64,000 bases of DNA, from assembly GCF_017654505.1 (NCBI RefSeq), contig NC_054545.1, positions 14,303,547-14,367,546 on the forward strand, written 5' to 3'. Source of the stretch: Polyodon spathula (taxonomy: Eukaryota > Chordata > Actinopteri > Acipenseriformes > Polyodontidae). Under the pieces are notes generated by a model, which worked only from the letters and a program-made list of their open reading frames with translations, was not told the origin of the DNA and searched no databases. Of this stretch, positions 34,901 to 48,076 are shown one piece after another. The stretch's first letter is position 1. The number at the start of each line of letters is the position of its first letter. The position numbers and the translations under genes are program-made.

Positions 34901-37900
34901 CAGCACTAGGTGCAAAGCTCTTTTATAATTAGTTTATTTAACCAGGATATTGGTGTGAATGAAAACACTAGCAGTGTTGGTGGGAACGTTGACAGTCGTT
35001 TCACATTTTATGTTTTATTCTTTATGTTTTAAAGCTTTGAAAGCTATGAGCTATGTTAACCCAACTCCCTTTATAGTCTGTTTGGTTGTTACTATCCTTT
35101 TCACTCACCACCCTACATAGTTAAGTAATTGTAGCTTACAAAACAGTTCAATTCATTTTATAAGTCACAAATGTGTAGTTTTCAATTAGTTTTTTATTAA
35201 ACACGACATCTGGTACTACACTAGGTTAATTAAATCTGTTTGCAAGACATGCTTTGACATTAACTGACCACAATCACATTCAAATTATCGGTACCTCCAC
35301 TGTTACTTTTATATCCTACTATCTTCAGTACAACTTGTTTTGCATAAATGGAAAATAAAAAAAAAATTTTTCCAGCAATGTAAATTAAATATACCCTCCT
35401 CCTCCCACCTTAAAATGAAGACATTTACATGTATATCATAAACTGTACCAAACCACCTTAAAAACCTATGTAAACCAACATAAAGGGCTATGTTATGCTA
35501 TCTGGTGTTCACTCACCCTCACAATGTTAAAGAAGGTAAAAACACTACATTATATATTGATTGGGCCAGGAAACATCCACATTTATTAAAGGGGGATTGG
35601 GCGTCCCTCTGGAATCACAGGAAACATAGATAATAACAATAACTGATTAAATTTCACTATAGAGGCAACAAAACAAAACCACTCAGATGTCATAATCATC
35701 AACATGCCCATTATTTTTATTGTTGTGGTTGTATAACAATATAAAGCTAATGTTTCACAGTTTCTTGTACAGCAGTGACTAAGGCTCTATAGGGGGGGAA
35801 TTATGTGGTCACATATTTAGAGTTTTACAGCCAAACACATAAAAATAGCAACATAGTTCACATTAATGTGCAGCCTTTGGCAAATCCAGTACTTGCATGA
35901 ATGGCCTTGTTTACAGCAGAACTAAACAAAAGGTGGCTGGTGCTACCATGCTGTGCTATTTTGTAGCTGTCCGAACAGCACGTGATATGCAGTACACAGA
36001 GGTTGTCTTGTGTCTGTCTTGCACCGTTCATTGACAAGGGCTAGTTCACCTTCATGAGGATTTCTCAAGTTAAGAGTATTCAAGCCTCATGATTATCAGC
36101 ACAGTATGCTTCTATGAAGCTGGGCTAGCAACCATCACTTGCTCCAGCCAGTTAATGTACAGTTAATAAACCAACAAAAATGCTCCTTAAAACAAGAGTG
36201 TCAGTAATATAAATCCCTCACCCTGGCTGTATATATGACACGCTGTACAGAATAGTATAGATTATGAATTAGTATTAAAATGTTTAATCATAACTGGATA
36301 AGCAGTTCTTCAGATATTTGCAAAAATAACAAAGTGACCAGAGTGGAAGAATTATCTCCCGGGATGTACAGTGGTTTACAGAAGTATTCACCCCTGCAAA
36401 GTTTTCGCATTTTGTTGGCACTTGAGTGTACTCCACAATGCTTTCAAATTCGACTTTATATATAGAATCTACACAAACTACTCCACATTGATAAAGTTAC
36501 AAAATGCATATAGAATATAAATAAGTAAGAGTTACAGAAATCTCAGTTGTATAAGTATTCAACCTTTTTGCTACTGCAGCCCTAAATCAGCTCAGGTGCA
36601 AATGATTTGTCTGAAAGGTCACAAAATTAGTGAAATGGTTTCAGCCTGTGTGTACTCAAAGTGGTTTAACTAGTAGATAATTTCCCTCAGGTATATAAAG
36701 ACTTTCAAGCTGCAGCTCACATAATGATCCAACAAAGCAACCATGAAGACCAAGGAGCTTTCGAAACAAGTCAGGGATAAAGTGGTAGAGAGGCACAGGG
36801 CAGGAGAAGGGTACAAAAAAAATTCAAAGTCACTGATTATCCCTCTCAGCACAGTGAAGACCATCATTAAGAAGTGGAAGATGTATCATACCACCCAGAC
36901 ACTACCCATATCACCCTCCAAAACTGAGCAGCTGGGTAAGCAGGAAACTGGTTTGGGATGTCACTCTGAAGCCAACAATGACCTATAGAGATCTGCAAAG
37001 TTCTGTGTCTGAGATGGGAGTCAGTGTTCACACATCAACAATAAGCCGGTCCCTATACAAAGCTGGCCTGTATGGACGGGTGACAACAAAGAAGCCATTA
37101 CTCAAAAAGCCTTGTTTGTGGAAAAGCATGTAGATGATACTGTAGACACGTGGAAAAAGGTTTTGTGGTCAGACGAGACAAAAATGTAACTTTTCCGTCT
37201 AAATTCCAAGCGTTACGCCTGGCGCAAGACCAACACTGCACATCAACCAGTCAATACCATCCTAACTGTCAAGCATGGTGGTGGTAGCATCATGTTATGG
37301 AGATGCTTCTCTTCAGCAAGGACTGAGAAGCTTGTCAGGATAGAGGGGAGAATGGATGATGCAAAAAGTACAGGTGAATGCTTGAGGAAAACCTGTTTGA
37401 GTCAGCCACGACTCTGAAACTGGGGAGCAAATTTAAATTTCAACAGGTCAATGACCCGAAGCACAAAGCCAAAGCCACACTGGAGTGGTTGAAAAAGAGA
37501 ATTAATGTTCTTGAGTGGCCCAGTGAAAGTCCTGACTTGAATCAAATTAAAAATTTATGGCAAGACTTGAAGATTGCAATCCATCAATGATCCCCAAAAA
37601 ACTTATCAGAACTGGAGCAATTTTCCTGTGAAGAATGGGCAAAAATGTCACCATCCTACTGTGCAAAACTAGTAGAGACCAATCCAAAAATACTCAAAGC
37701 AGTAATTGCTGCAAAAGGTGCTTCTACCAAGTACTGATTTAAGGTGCTGAATACTTATGCAAACAGTAAATTTCATTTTGTACATTACACCTCCTCCTTA
37801 TATAACAGTGTTCAGTTTAGCCAATACAGCTTTGAATAAAAGTTTGTTTGAAAAACTGTGCACACATTAGTTGTAATTCAACAAAATGTGACATTACTGA

Positions 37901-39330
37901 TAGGGGGTGAATACTCATGCAAATCACTGTATGTACTAATACTAAAATACCGTTTTCATCTTCTTGTCAAAGTCAAAACGTCTGTCAGAGTTTCCTTTAT
38001 TATTTCTACATATTCTACCATTGAGTGTTTTATCGTTATGAACCCACAGGTGTCTTGTTATCAATATACATCATCAGTTGGTGTAGATGTAGTCCCATAC
38101 ACAACTATTTTGATTTTAATAGTTTATGAAATGGAACAAATTTCAGTTAAATAAAAAAAAAAACAAGATGACAGAAGAGAGAAAAATGAAAGCAGGTGTA
38201 ACTCATCTAATCTAGGGCAGTACATACAGTAACACTAAAAGAAACAAACTGATTGAACTTCAGCACTTCCTTGTATCCAACTTGCAGGTGTCTTGGTGTT
38301 TGAACCCTTATCATTACTGGTATGCAAACCCAGAATTCAGTTTGTTTCTGGGAAAGCTGTAAAACAACTGTTATTGATTGTAAAGATGTTTTTCTTCAAG
38401 TAAATAGAAAATATTTCCAGTGATAGCTATACCATATTCTCAATCAAGCATTCAGACAGCTGACTGCGCTTTTACCAGTTTATTAAATACTTAAGGAGCA
38501 ACTTGGTATTAGTTTTCTTAACTAATGTAGCTTTGCGTACGTAAGACTCAAATCAGAGAATACATCCACTAGGGGCAGAGTGTTGCAGGGGACAGGTTAA
38601 TTGCTACACACTTGTAGGTTTGACCTGATTCTGAGAGCTTTATTGAGGCCAACAGGCTTGTTTTAAACTTGTAAAAACTTAGTTTTAACAGTCACCAGGA
38701 TGTGATAACTAGGGTTACTATATGACACCATGTGCACTGGGACAGTTTGGGACAGTTCAGGTTTTTTGACTCACATTGCAATGCAGTCTGGTATGTGTTA
38801 CTGTCTCAGGTACCTTAAACTTGTTTCTTTTCTTTAAGAGAAGCAGGACTACACTTACCAGAATGCACAGGGGTGTGAATTAAAATGCCTGAACTGTTCC
38901 AAACTGTCCCAGTGAGCATGGAGTCATATGGTAACCCTAGTGATAATGACTGAAAAAGAAAATTATACAAAGTGAATCTAAACAATAATATGTTGAGTCC
39001 TGTAGAGGTTGTGGCTTGTTAGTGGGTTTCTATTAAAAGTCCAGCTGTATTTTTCTTATTTGTTAAAAATCATTTGTTTTGCTTTATTTTTGTTAAATTG
39101 TTATTTCAATGGTCATCTGATTTCCTGCCTTTTTGACTGATCGCTTTTTCCAAGCCTTTACAAATACACATACCTAATTTACTTTCAATAACATATCTGT
39201 CAATGAAAAGTGACTGCCATTCATCTTTATTAAAATTCGGTTTGCTCTTCTCTGACTTTTCATAGCTCAGTGAAAGGATTAATGGCCCTCCGTCTTTATC
39301 ACAGGGCACAGGCAGTGGACCAATAGTCAT
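28952..39330 (-). CDS. unrecognised multi-exon gene, partly reconstructed
   Basis: I do not recognise this family. Candidate exons in transcription order: 39330-39174 (starts at an ATG, contains [19 protein letters not shown], donor GTATGT), 33502-33481, 33116-33071 ([14 protein letters not shown], donor GTAAGT), 32540-32494, 30541-30456 ([20 protein letters not shown]), 29372-29330 ([13 protein letters not shown]) and 29024-28952 ([20 protein letters not shown], stop TGA). Phases agree across 33502-33481, 33116-33071, 32540-32494 and 30541-30456, and across the last two exons. At least one exon is missing between 30541-30456 and 29372-29330, and others between the first two. The predicted C-terminus is charged and probably coiled-coil. 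It would lie downstream of ppp1r14d on the same strand and converge with zfyve19. It could be a real lineage-specific gene, a decayed one, or a chance exon chain. Confidence 0.35.
31000..32490. other. AT-rich DNA, no recognised feature
   Basis: Probably intron of the unassigned minus-strand gene. I see no exon with convincing splice sites and no repeat with defined ends. Confidence 0.4.
33925..34153 (-). mobile_element. tRNA-derived SINE with an L2-like tail
   Basis: Read on the minus strand it begins with an A-box-like TGGTCTAGTGGTAAA and a B box GGTTCAAATCC about 35 bases on, as in a tRNA-derived polymerase III promoter. It ends with CTTGGATAAAGGTGTCTGCTAAATAAA, close to the 3' end of fish L2-type LINEs, which suggests mobilisation by an L2 partner. 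Confidence 0.8.
34160..36360. other. AT-rich DNA, no recognised feature
   Basis: No exon, no repeat with identifiable ends and only short homopolymers. It is probably intron of the unassigned gene or intergenic. Confidence 0.4.
36369..37929 (+). mobile_element. Tc1-type transposon, inactive, second family
   Basis: The ends CAGTGGTTTACAGAAGTATTC and (inverted) CAGTGATTTGCATGAGTATTC form related terminal inverted repeats that continue to about ATTTTGTTG. TA flanks both sides (36367-36368 and 37930-37931); length 1561 bases. The plus strand holds a decayed Tc1 transposase. From 36743 it starts [21 protein letters not shown] with a helix-turn-helix, then the first DDE block VLWSDETK near 37163, HGGGSIMLW near 37275, [19 protein letters not shown] near 37440, and the terminal [11 protein letters not shown] with a stop at 37735-37737. 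Stops and frame changes break it. The second catalytic block reads VNDPKH instead of the usual QDNDPKH, and IENLW is IKNLW, so the family's final glutamate is also lost. Confidence 0.93.
38709..38940. mobile_element. 232-base foldback MITE
   Basis: About 65 bases at each end are inverted copies of each other, starting CTAGGGTTACTATATGACAC on the left and, inverted, CTAGGGTTACCATATGACTC on the right. TGATAA flanks both ends (38703-38708 and 38941-38946), a clean 6-base target duplication. The short unpaired centre has no coding capacity. The family is uncertain. Confidence 0.9.
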
Positions 39331-40375
39331 GCACTAGCTGTATGGGACTTGTACCAAGCTGCCCAACCCCCTGTAAAATAGGTTTTCCATTGGAAATAGT
39401 GTTGTGTTTTGCCACTGTTTAATTTGTGTTGTAATTATTATTTAAGTGTGTGCTGGAAGTTCCCAATCTTTTGAATATGCGGAGCACAAGATGGAAGTCC
39501 TCAATTGATTAGTTAATTAATCACCAATTAAGAAATGCAAGTCTACTGTGTCATATATAGGCTGCTGGATCACTTTTATTAAGTAAGCAGTTTCAGCACT
39601 GACAGATGCTACCAAAGCATAGTGTTTCCAAGTTGTGTATTAAAGTAAGACAGAAGTTCAACTGATGGAGAACAGGGAAAGCTTTGTCTCCCCTTTAAAT
39701 GCCTGAACCTGTTTGTTTATTTTGTGTTGGCAAACAATAAAAGCGAACAACTTTTCCAGTAATTCCCTGATGCTGTATCACAAGCCTTTATGAAAAGTCT
39801 GGGGGAAATCTTTTGCCAGTCCTCTCAACAGGCCAGTTCAACTGCTCAATACTTGAAGATTGTCTTCTTTTCACCACCCTCTTTGATCTAGTATTGGATT
39901 CAGAACCGTAAATGGTCTGGTCTTTGGACCAAGAACCGTGATATTTACACCCCAGAGCTAAAACATTTAATCAAAACCAAAATTTATTGCACAGTCAATA
40001 ACATTAGAATTATTTGGTATCAGAATTTTTGGATACCATGGAATATAAATTGCAGATAAGTCCACAAAGAAGGTTCTATAAATATTTGATTGATAACATG
40101 GTCATCTGTTTGTTTTTTTAATTTGTTTTAGTTCACAAAATAAAATTAAAAATTAAAAAAAAACACTGGTACTGTGTCATTTTTACACAAAAGATTCACA
40201 AAGTCCAAATGTCTATAAATAGATTTAAAAATAAGTCAATTTCATCCAGTCTAATACTGACCCATTGTTGTGTGAACAGTTTCCTGTCCAAACATTACTT
40301 CTGTTAAGAACATATTTACATACTAAAATCCAAGCAACTAGAAAAGGTGCTGTGACTCCCCAGCTTCCTTCAGGG

Positions 40376-43300
40376 TCACTTCCTCTGAGAGGCTGACATC
40401 TTTCGAACTCCCTTAATTCGATACAGCAGTCCATTGATAAAGTCCTGGTGAAAGAATAACAATTATATCATCGTCATTACAGGTATAGCAGTATATGGCT
40501 TGTGGCTTGATTTCCGACATGATGGTGAGTGTATTGTGCCACAAACCAATTCTAAAATGGGTTTGAGCTCAAACCTATTTAAGTATACTTACATATACAT
40601 CAACATCAACCACAGGACTACTTCAATGTTAATGCTGGTTTCAAACCCTCCACTTTGTGCAGGTGTAAAATTGTCATTTAACCCTGTTTGTACTGTGGAA
40701 TGTACCCATCATGGAGCTCTGTTGATCTTTGTCAGCTTCAACTGTGTGCTCGGTTGAAACTGACAAGGAAAGACTTGTTTTCAAGGCTGAAAAGCAAAGT
40801 AGAGCTTGTGTTCAAAGCAGAGTCGCTCGATGGCAGTACTTGGAAAGGGTTGCCTATTGTCTTCAACTGACTACAGATCACCTGATTTAGATCCTTTAAA
40901 ATAAAACTTTTAGAGAAGTGTTTCCAATGTGTCATCTGGGGGGAATATTGGGAAATGGGATCGGAATGAAAGTGGTATAAGTTTTGTGTGCATGTACTGA
41001 GCTATCTTGATTCACCCCATCAACGTTCTTCATTTTAAACTACTAGTTCACAGTGTCCATAAGAGTTGTACATTTCAGGATCATGTGCAGCCCCTATACC
41101 ACCATATGTTCCAGATATAACCATTTATTTGGCTAATGCCTTCATCGTAATTTGATTACATTTAATTAAGTGTTTAAAGTTCTGGGTGTATGTAAATTAT
41201 ATAATGAGACAAATTCATCAAGGCATATATATAGAGAAAGGAACTAATGTTACACAAATAGTAACAAACTATTTGAATAAACTTAAATAAGGAAAAACAA
41301 AATTTTTAAAGCATTGTTAAATTAGACTCTCTCAAAATTTAATAAAGTTCCTGTTGCTGTTAAGTCATTGACAAAAAAAAAAAAAAAAAAAAAAGATTTA
41401 GTATATATTAAATACCAAGCTATAAACTAAAACAATTAAGAAAACAAGTTCAAATGTTTTTACAGCCCCCGTTATAATTCATGCAGAGGACTGGGGTGTC
41501 ACCCTGCCACACTAGGCACAATGTACAATGAAACTACTGTACTTCTGTTCCATGTATTTATTCATGCTTAATTTATTTCTTCATTTTCTGTTGGCAGCAG
41601 TATTTACATAACAAGTTTATCACAATGCAAAAAGCAATCCAGTGCTGTTTTTCACTTGAATTGTTTCCCCTGGTGTTGTAGCAGAGAATGAAAGACTGCC
41701 TACCTCTTTGGGTTTGCTGCACTCCTGTAGGAGTTCCTATAAGAAGAAGGATGGTAGAAGGCTAGTTATCACAAACACAGCAGCTCTGCTGATTAACTCA
41801 ATGATTATTACTTTTCACTCTCATGTTTTGAATACAGGATGTGTATACAAAGTGTCTAAATTGACTTATAGTATATGCAATTGTGTCCTTTGCAAGAGAT
41901 AGAGACAAAAAAATACTTTGCAGCCCCCCTCCTCCACACCAATTTTGTGTTAGTGTGTTTCCCTTCTATAATATTGATTTTCAATTGTAATGAGTCATGT
42001 TTTTCCAGAATGGATATCATTCTATATGTAAATGATGGTATCTCCATATTTTTTTTTTTGTTGATATGGCTGACACTGATGTTTCATTCTACCATAAACC
42101 AACTCTCCAGCCTAAACACCTTGGCCTGTATTTAGTTGATCTGAGTGGTGAATCTGAATACTGCCATTATTTATCATTTAAAAAAAGATCAAGACTAGCA
42201 TTTTACTAAATTTTAGAGATACAAATACACAGGAGAGACTCACATACAACTTAAAAAATACTGGTCTCAACAAACTTTTTTTTTTTAAACAATGGTGCTA
42301 TTAAAATAGCTTAGATACATTGAATAGGCCCCATTATCTTTGCAGTGTGACATTATTATTATTTAAGATAAAGCTGTAGAGAATTTGACAGTACCTTGAT
42401 ATACCACAAGATTCCATTAGCTGCTTTTTTTTTTATCATGGAATCTAGCAAGGTTGGGGGCTGCCTTTTGAAGTCATTGATGAAAATGAGTATGCTGCTA
42501 AACAAAGCTAAGTCCTATTTTAAGTATACCAGTGTGAAAAGGTATAATAAAAACAGGTTAAAGAATGGTGAAGCACAGAGATGTGCTATTTAGAACAAGC
42601 TTTGTTAAAATGAGACTTTCTGAAAAATATATTAAAGTGCTTAATACATATATGACCTGTTATTAAGTCATTAATATAAAATATATGATTTGGTTTATAT
42701 TAAACACCAACTAAAAAAAATAAGAAACTTGAAAAAACAAGTTCAAATATTTTTGCAGCCCCTATTATACTTCATGCAGAGGGCTGAGATTTCACTCTGC
42801 TACTTTTAATGTATTTATTCATGCTTATTTCCTAATTTTCTGTCGGCAGCAGCATTAACATAACAAGTTTATCACAATACAAAAAGCAATCCAGTTCTGC
42901 TTATCACTTGATATGTTATGTTAATTAATAGCTAACAATATGCCCTTCATAGCGTATTGTCAGCTATCAATAAAATTCCAGAAACTTTACATTTCAAGCC
43001 AGACTTGGGCCTTATTGGTTATTGAGTTATTTATTCATGCAAACACATTTTTATTAAACAAAGCATATTTACTAAGCACAACTCCTGACTCGTGGCACAC
43101 TTCTAAAAGTGCAGTTTGATTCCAGACTGAGCTCTTTAATAGAATGCAATGTTTGCTGTGAATAATCAGTTTGTTGTCGGCTCACCTGGAGTTTTGCTCG
43201 CTGCTCTTCACCTGGAAGTTCAATCAGGTCATCTATGTCAATTTCTAACTCTGGAATCTCTTCCTCCTGGAAATGAGAAACAAGAATCTTCACGACCAAA

Positions 43301-46300
43301 AGATCAGTAACTCCCTCATAAAGAAGCCTGCATAGCCTTCTCTTGTATTAAAATTTGCAAGTGTATACAAATGATAGATACAGGACAATTCAATGAGATG
43401 CAACTTTAATCTAAAACCCTGTGGCAAAAATGAAGGCAAACTGCTGAGCACAAAACGTTACAAGTAATCAGCATGGTTTTAAATATTATGTAAAGCTTTC
43501 ATGTACTGAAGCAGTTTCAATTGTTATCCAGAGCAAGGTGCAGTGGAAATGTTCTGTTCAACAGCAGTCTTGTGATGTTGAAAATAGGGGCGCTGGAACC
43601 AGGGGTGCTGGGAGTGTGGCAGCACCCCTTGGCTTTGCATGGCTTCTGTCAATAGCTTTCAGCACCCCTACTTTAAAAATTGATCCAGTACCACTGGTTG
43701 AAAAATTTAAAACTCATATGATTCCATCAAACTGGAGCTGCTGCCGTTATTATCTGTCACCAGATTACACACAATATCACTTCTTCACCTATATTTCCCA
43801 ATGTGGATTTTGAGTAAACAGACTTGCTTTTATAAATTTGAGAAGTATAAATCTGCTTTGCTTTCATATTTCAGCTTAAAGGCACAGTGTCCCAAATAAG
43901 AAGTCAGTTACGTTGTGCCTCAAATTTATGTGATGCTTTTTAATAACAACTGACAAAAATATAGGTTATACACTAACACTGTTAGAGCACATTACTCTTA
44001 TGCATGACACAATTTCAACTCCTTCATACAGCTCTTAAAGTGTATTTGTTTCTACTGATAAGACAGTCATTAACATGATTACAGTAGCAATTTTTCACCT
44101 AAGGACTGCTGTTAAAAAAACAGCCTTTTTTTATGGTGGTGGCTATATAAAACTGGACAGCAGCAGTGTCATCAGTGTCCTAGGGAACGGGGAAATGGTA
44201 CTTCAGTGGTTCTCTTATTTATTTATTTTTGTAAAACAAGCTTCTACAACCACAAGATATATCATATTTATAAAATGGCTTCAATAAACAACATGCTCTA
44301 ATTGTAAAAAAAAATATGTACAGCCACACGGTTTGGTCATTGTCGATGCGATCACATGAGATCACCAGCAAAAGTACCAATAGGTAGCACCTATTTAAAA
44401 TATTTTCCTATCATGAATTAACTTCCCAGAACAATCAAAAGGGGCCCATTAATTATTAATACAGTTAGTAAGAGCTAGAAAACAGAATTCCAACAGCTTT
44501 CTTAGCACCCTTTTAAATGTCAACCGATAAGCCTTTAATAAAGATTGAGGTGGTCTATATAAAGTGTATTGAATTGTTTGCATCGTCTCATTGCAAATAT
44601 CTTGAATGGGCAGTCGACTAAATACTAAATACAGTGGCTCCCAAGTGGCGCATCCAGTAAAGGCCCTCTATAGTCTAGAGATTGCAGGTTGGAATCCAGG
44701 CTATGTCCGACTGTGACCGGGGGTTCCTAGGGGGCGGTGCACAATTGGCCGAGCACTGCCCGGGTAGGGAGGGCTTAGGTTGGCAGGGCAATCCACGGTT
44801 CACTGTGCACTAGCGACCCCTGTGGCTAACAGGGCGCCTACGAGTCTGCAGTGGAGCCATGCAGATGTGTGTTGTCCTCCGGCACTATGGGTCTGGTGGC
44901 TTAGCAGTATTTGTGGATTGGCAGGAACACGTTTTCGGGGGAGGATGTATAAAAATGAGTCTTGAGGTGCGATTTAAACACAGACACAAATTCTGAGTCC
45001 CTGACAGACCTTAGTAAGGAGTTCTAGAGCCAAAGGGCTAAAGAGCAAAAGGCATGATCTCCCATAGTTCAGAATTTTGTTCTTCAAACGGAAAAGAGAT
45101 AATTTTTTGCTAACTGCACTTTTCGTTACTCGACTGTTGAAAATGAGTGCACAGAAGGTAATGCTGTGGGTGTGATAAGGAGTATAGAATTGTAAGCAAT
45201 TGTATGAATCTTTTATAACAATTGTTGTGGTTTGAGTTGAAAACTGTCCTAAAAGTCTAAGGCTGTCCTAATTCCATTTTTAAAGAAGATACATCCAATT
45301 AGGTTCATTCTTTATGATTTGTCTGGATAAGGTTGACCAAGTTAATAATTTCTCTTGTATTGTGAAGACTGGGGAAACACAGGAATCGTGAAAATGCAAT
45401 CAACCCAGTTTAACTCCAACGTCTGAGTGCTCTTAAAGACATCAAAGATATTGCCCTCATTAATGTGCTCAGCATGGTTAAAGAGAGATGCTCCACTGCA
45501 GAGCTATTCATTGCATGATATTTGTGAGTCTAATGTGGGCCTTTGGGAGAGTCACAGTACAATCAAGTGCAATCACATTGGCTTCTACTCCAGATTATTT
45601 CAATAAGCAGCCTTACAATATTTTGAACAATGGCAAGCTTCAATTCTCTCTGCATTAAACTAATGAAAAAGTCACTGCTTTGCATAACTAGTTATTTGAA
45701 GAAAACAGTATCTTCAATGGCAATGGCTATATTACAGGGACGTTATGGTATGAGGGATGGTACAGTGGTGTGCTACCGTATCAGGACCACTGTGCAATAT
45801 TTCTTCCAAATTTGTGTTTCTGCACATGTTCCTGCTAGGGTTTCTTCAAGGTCAGGCAATTGTATTGGAATGGTATTACAGTGGTTGTATTTAAACACTT
45901 CTAAGGGTCAAAAATGCTGAGTATTTTTTTCACAGAACTCTACAAACTTAGCTTACAAATTCTCGTACTATATCTTCTGTAGCTCTAGTTGCTTGGTCAT
46001 TATGACTTAAAGGGTAACAATGTCTTAACTGTTTTTATGAGAACATTTTTCTTATTGTTCCTTATTACTTTGGTGGAAGAGTCTTGCTTAAAGACCGGGA
46101 TAAAGGCTCAGGTACAACATTGTGACAGAAAATATCTGCTTAATCCTAATCAAATAAAGTCTGGTTATGAAGGCCAATAGCAACTAAGGCATTTGTATAA
46201 TACATACAGCATAATCTTGCTAGCTTCCACTTGATGTGCGTGTTATTTATTTAAGGAGGGAAAAGTTGCAGGGGGACAGGTTAATGGTTACACTCTGGTG

Positions 46301-48041
46301 TTCGAGGCATGTTTAAGAGCCCTATAGGGGAGTTTTAAAAAATCACCAGCATATGATGACTGAAACAGGAAATGATAACCAAAGCAACAACACAATGCAT
46401 TATTAATTTGACTGTGACAAGTATCAAGTTGCTCTTTAAGTCTTGTTTTGAAGGAAGCCACTGGCTAATTAGCAGGCTCTCATACTGAGCTTCATCTTTT
46501 TCACCCTTTGAAAGCTCTAATTTTGTTAAATGACATACTTGTTTCATAGATACAATCAAGACAGGTCATTTCCAGGGCACGTCAAAAACTTCCTTGAATG
46601 ACGAACCTGCTAATCCTAATCCTGTTGCTATTAAATAGGAAATATTGATCCGGCAGTTCATTCAGAGTGTGGTTTGAAATATGCACTGGTGTGCCACTGA
46701 GTTTAAAAGATTATTCACCCTTCTAAAAACTCAGTCCTTTTGATCTTTTAATTGGTAATTATAGTGGGCATGAAAACTAATCCATCTAATTAGTTGAGTT
46801 AAGGATAAATTCTGTAAGGTAAACTATCTATTGAAATAACAAATTAAAGGATAAAAAGGACTGAGTTTGAATAGTAAATAAATGAGTAAATAACATATGC
46901 ATTCTAGAGGATTTCAATCAAAATGTAAAAAATGTATCCATCGTCACGTTAATCATTGACTGGAATTGGGTGGTGACATCTTCTTGGATTTCAATACTCG
47001 CTCTAAAATACTATTATGCATTATCGATAGTAAAGGATTAAAAATCCACTGTGACTGTACAATACTCAGTTTCCTCTGCCCGGTGCCTGCACACTGCAGG
47101 GTAGGGATCTGTGAAAAACAGGGAGGCATTTGATTTCTGCACCATTTAAGTGTTTCCACATGAACAACCTTGCGTTACAATGCAGCTAAATTAATAAATG
47201 ATGGCAGTTTTAGGACAAATGCACCAGTAAGTGAAATACGATTCTTCAACCTATAAGGCTATTGTGTGTGCTATGGCATTCACACTTTAAAGACAAAGAT
47301 CCTCTTTTCTAAGGCGAAGGCAAATTCTTAGAGAGGAATCATTTCAAAAGTATACAGTAATTTAAGCAAAAACAAAACCAAACCACAATGAACTGATTCT
47401 TACTGCAACTATGTTGTTTTTTGTTACAATTACAAGTTTCATTCCTCTCAGAAAATGCACCTTGCACTTGATTCAAAATAGGTCCTTGCTTGGTAAGCAT
47501 TTACTGTTGTGCCACTGGTAACTGTCAAAGTTCAAAGGGACTTGTTGCGCCTGCCCAGTGTAGTGTTCAAGGGTTCCGCACACAAAACAAGAACAAGGTT
47601 TGGTTTTCAGGAACCAAAGAATGGTTTTATTCAAAAACGTAACAAACAAAAGACTGGCTCGAGGGCCATAAAGTACAAAGTATAAAGGTTTCAAATACGT
47701 TCATGCCACACAGACTTTCACTCACTACTACTACACCACACTTGCTATCACTCCTCTTCTACACACTCTCTAACAAACACTCTTTGTTCCTCTTTTATAC
47801 CATGTGGCCAGTGCTGATTAACAATTAATTATTCAAGCCCCACCTGGACACATTCCTCACTTTTCTCCCAGTCACTTACAGACAAACAATTAAACAATCA
47901 ACCAATCACTCGCACATTTACACAATCACACAATGCCATCACCATGTAAGCCTCCAAACTCACACACATACACCCATATATAGTTTTCTGTGCCAAAACA
48001 AGTAGATCCCCGCCCAATAGCCTGTGGCTTCATATAATGAG

Positions 48042-48076
<35 letters not shown>

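Noticed and set aside
38844..38880. A second ZNF143-like motif (ACTACACTTACCAGAATGCA)
   Set aside because: It lies inside the 232-base foldback element and has two mismatches in the core, so it is unlikely to mark a promoter.
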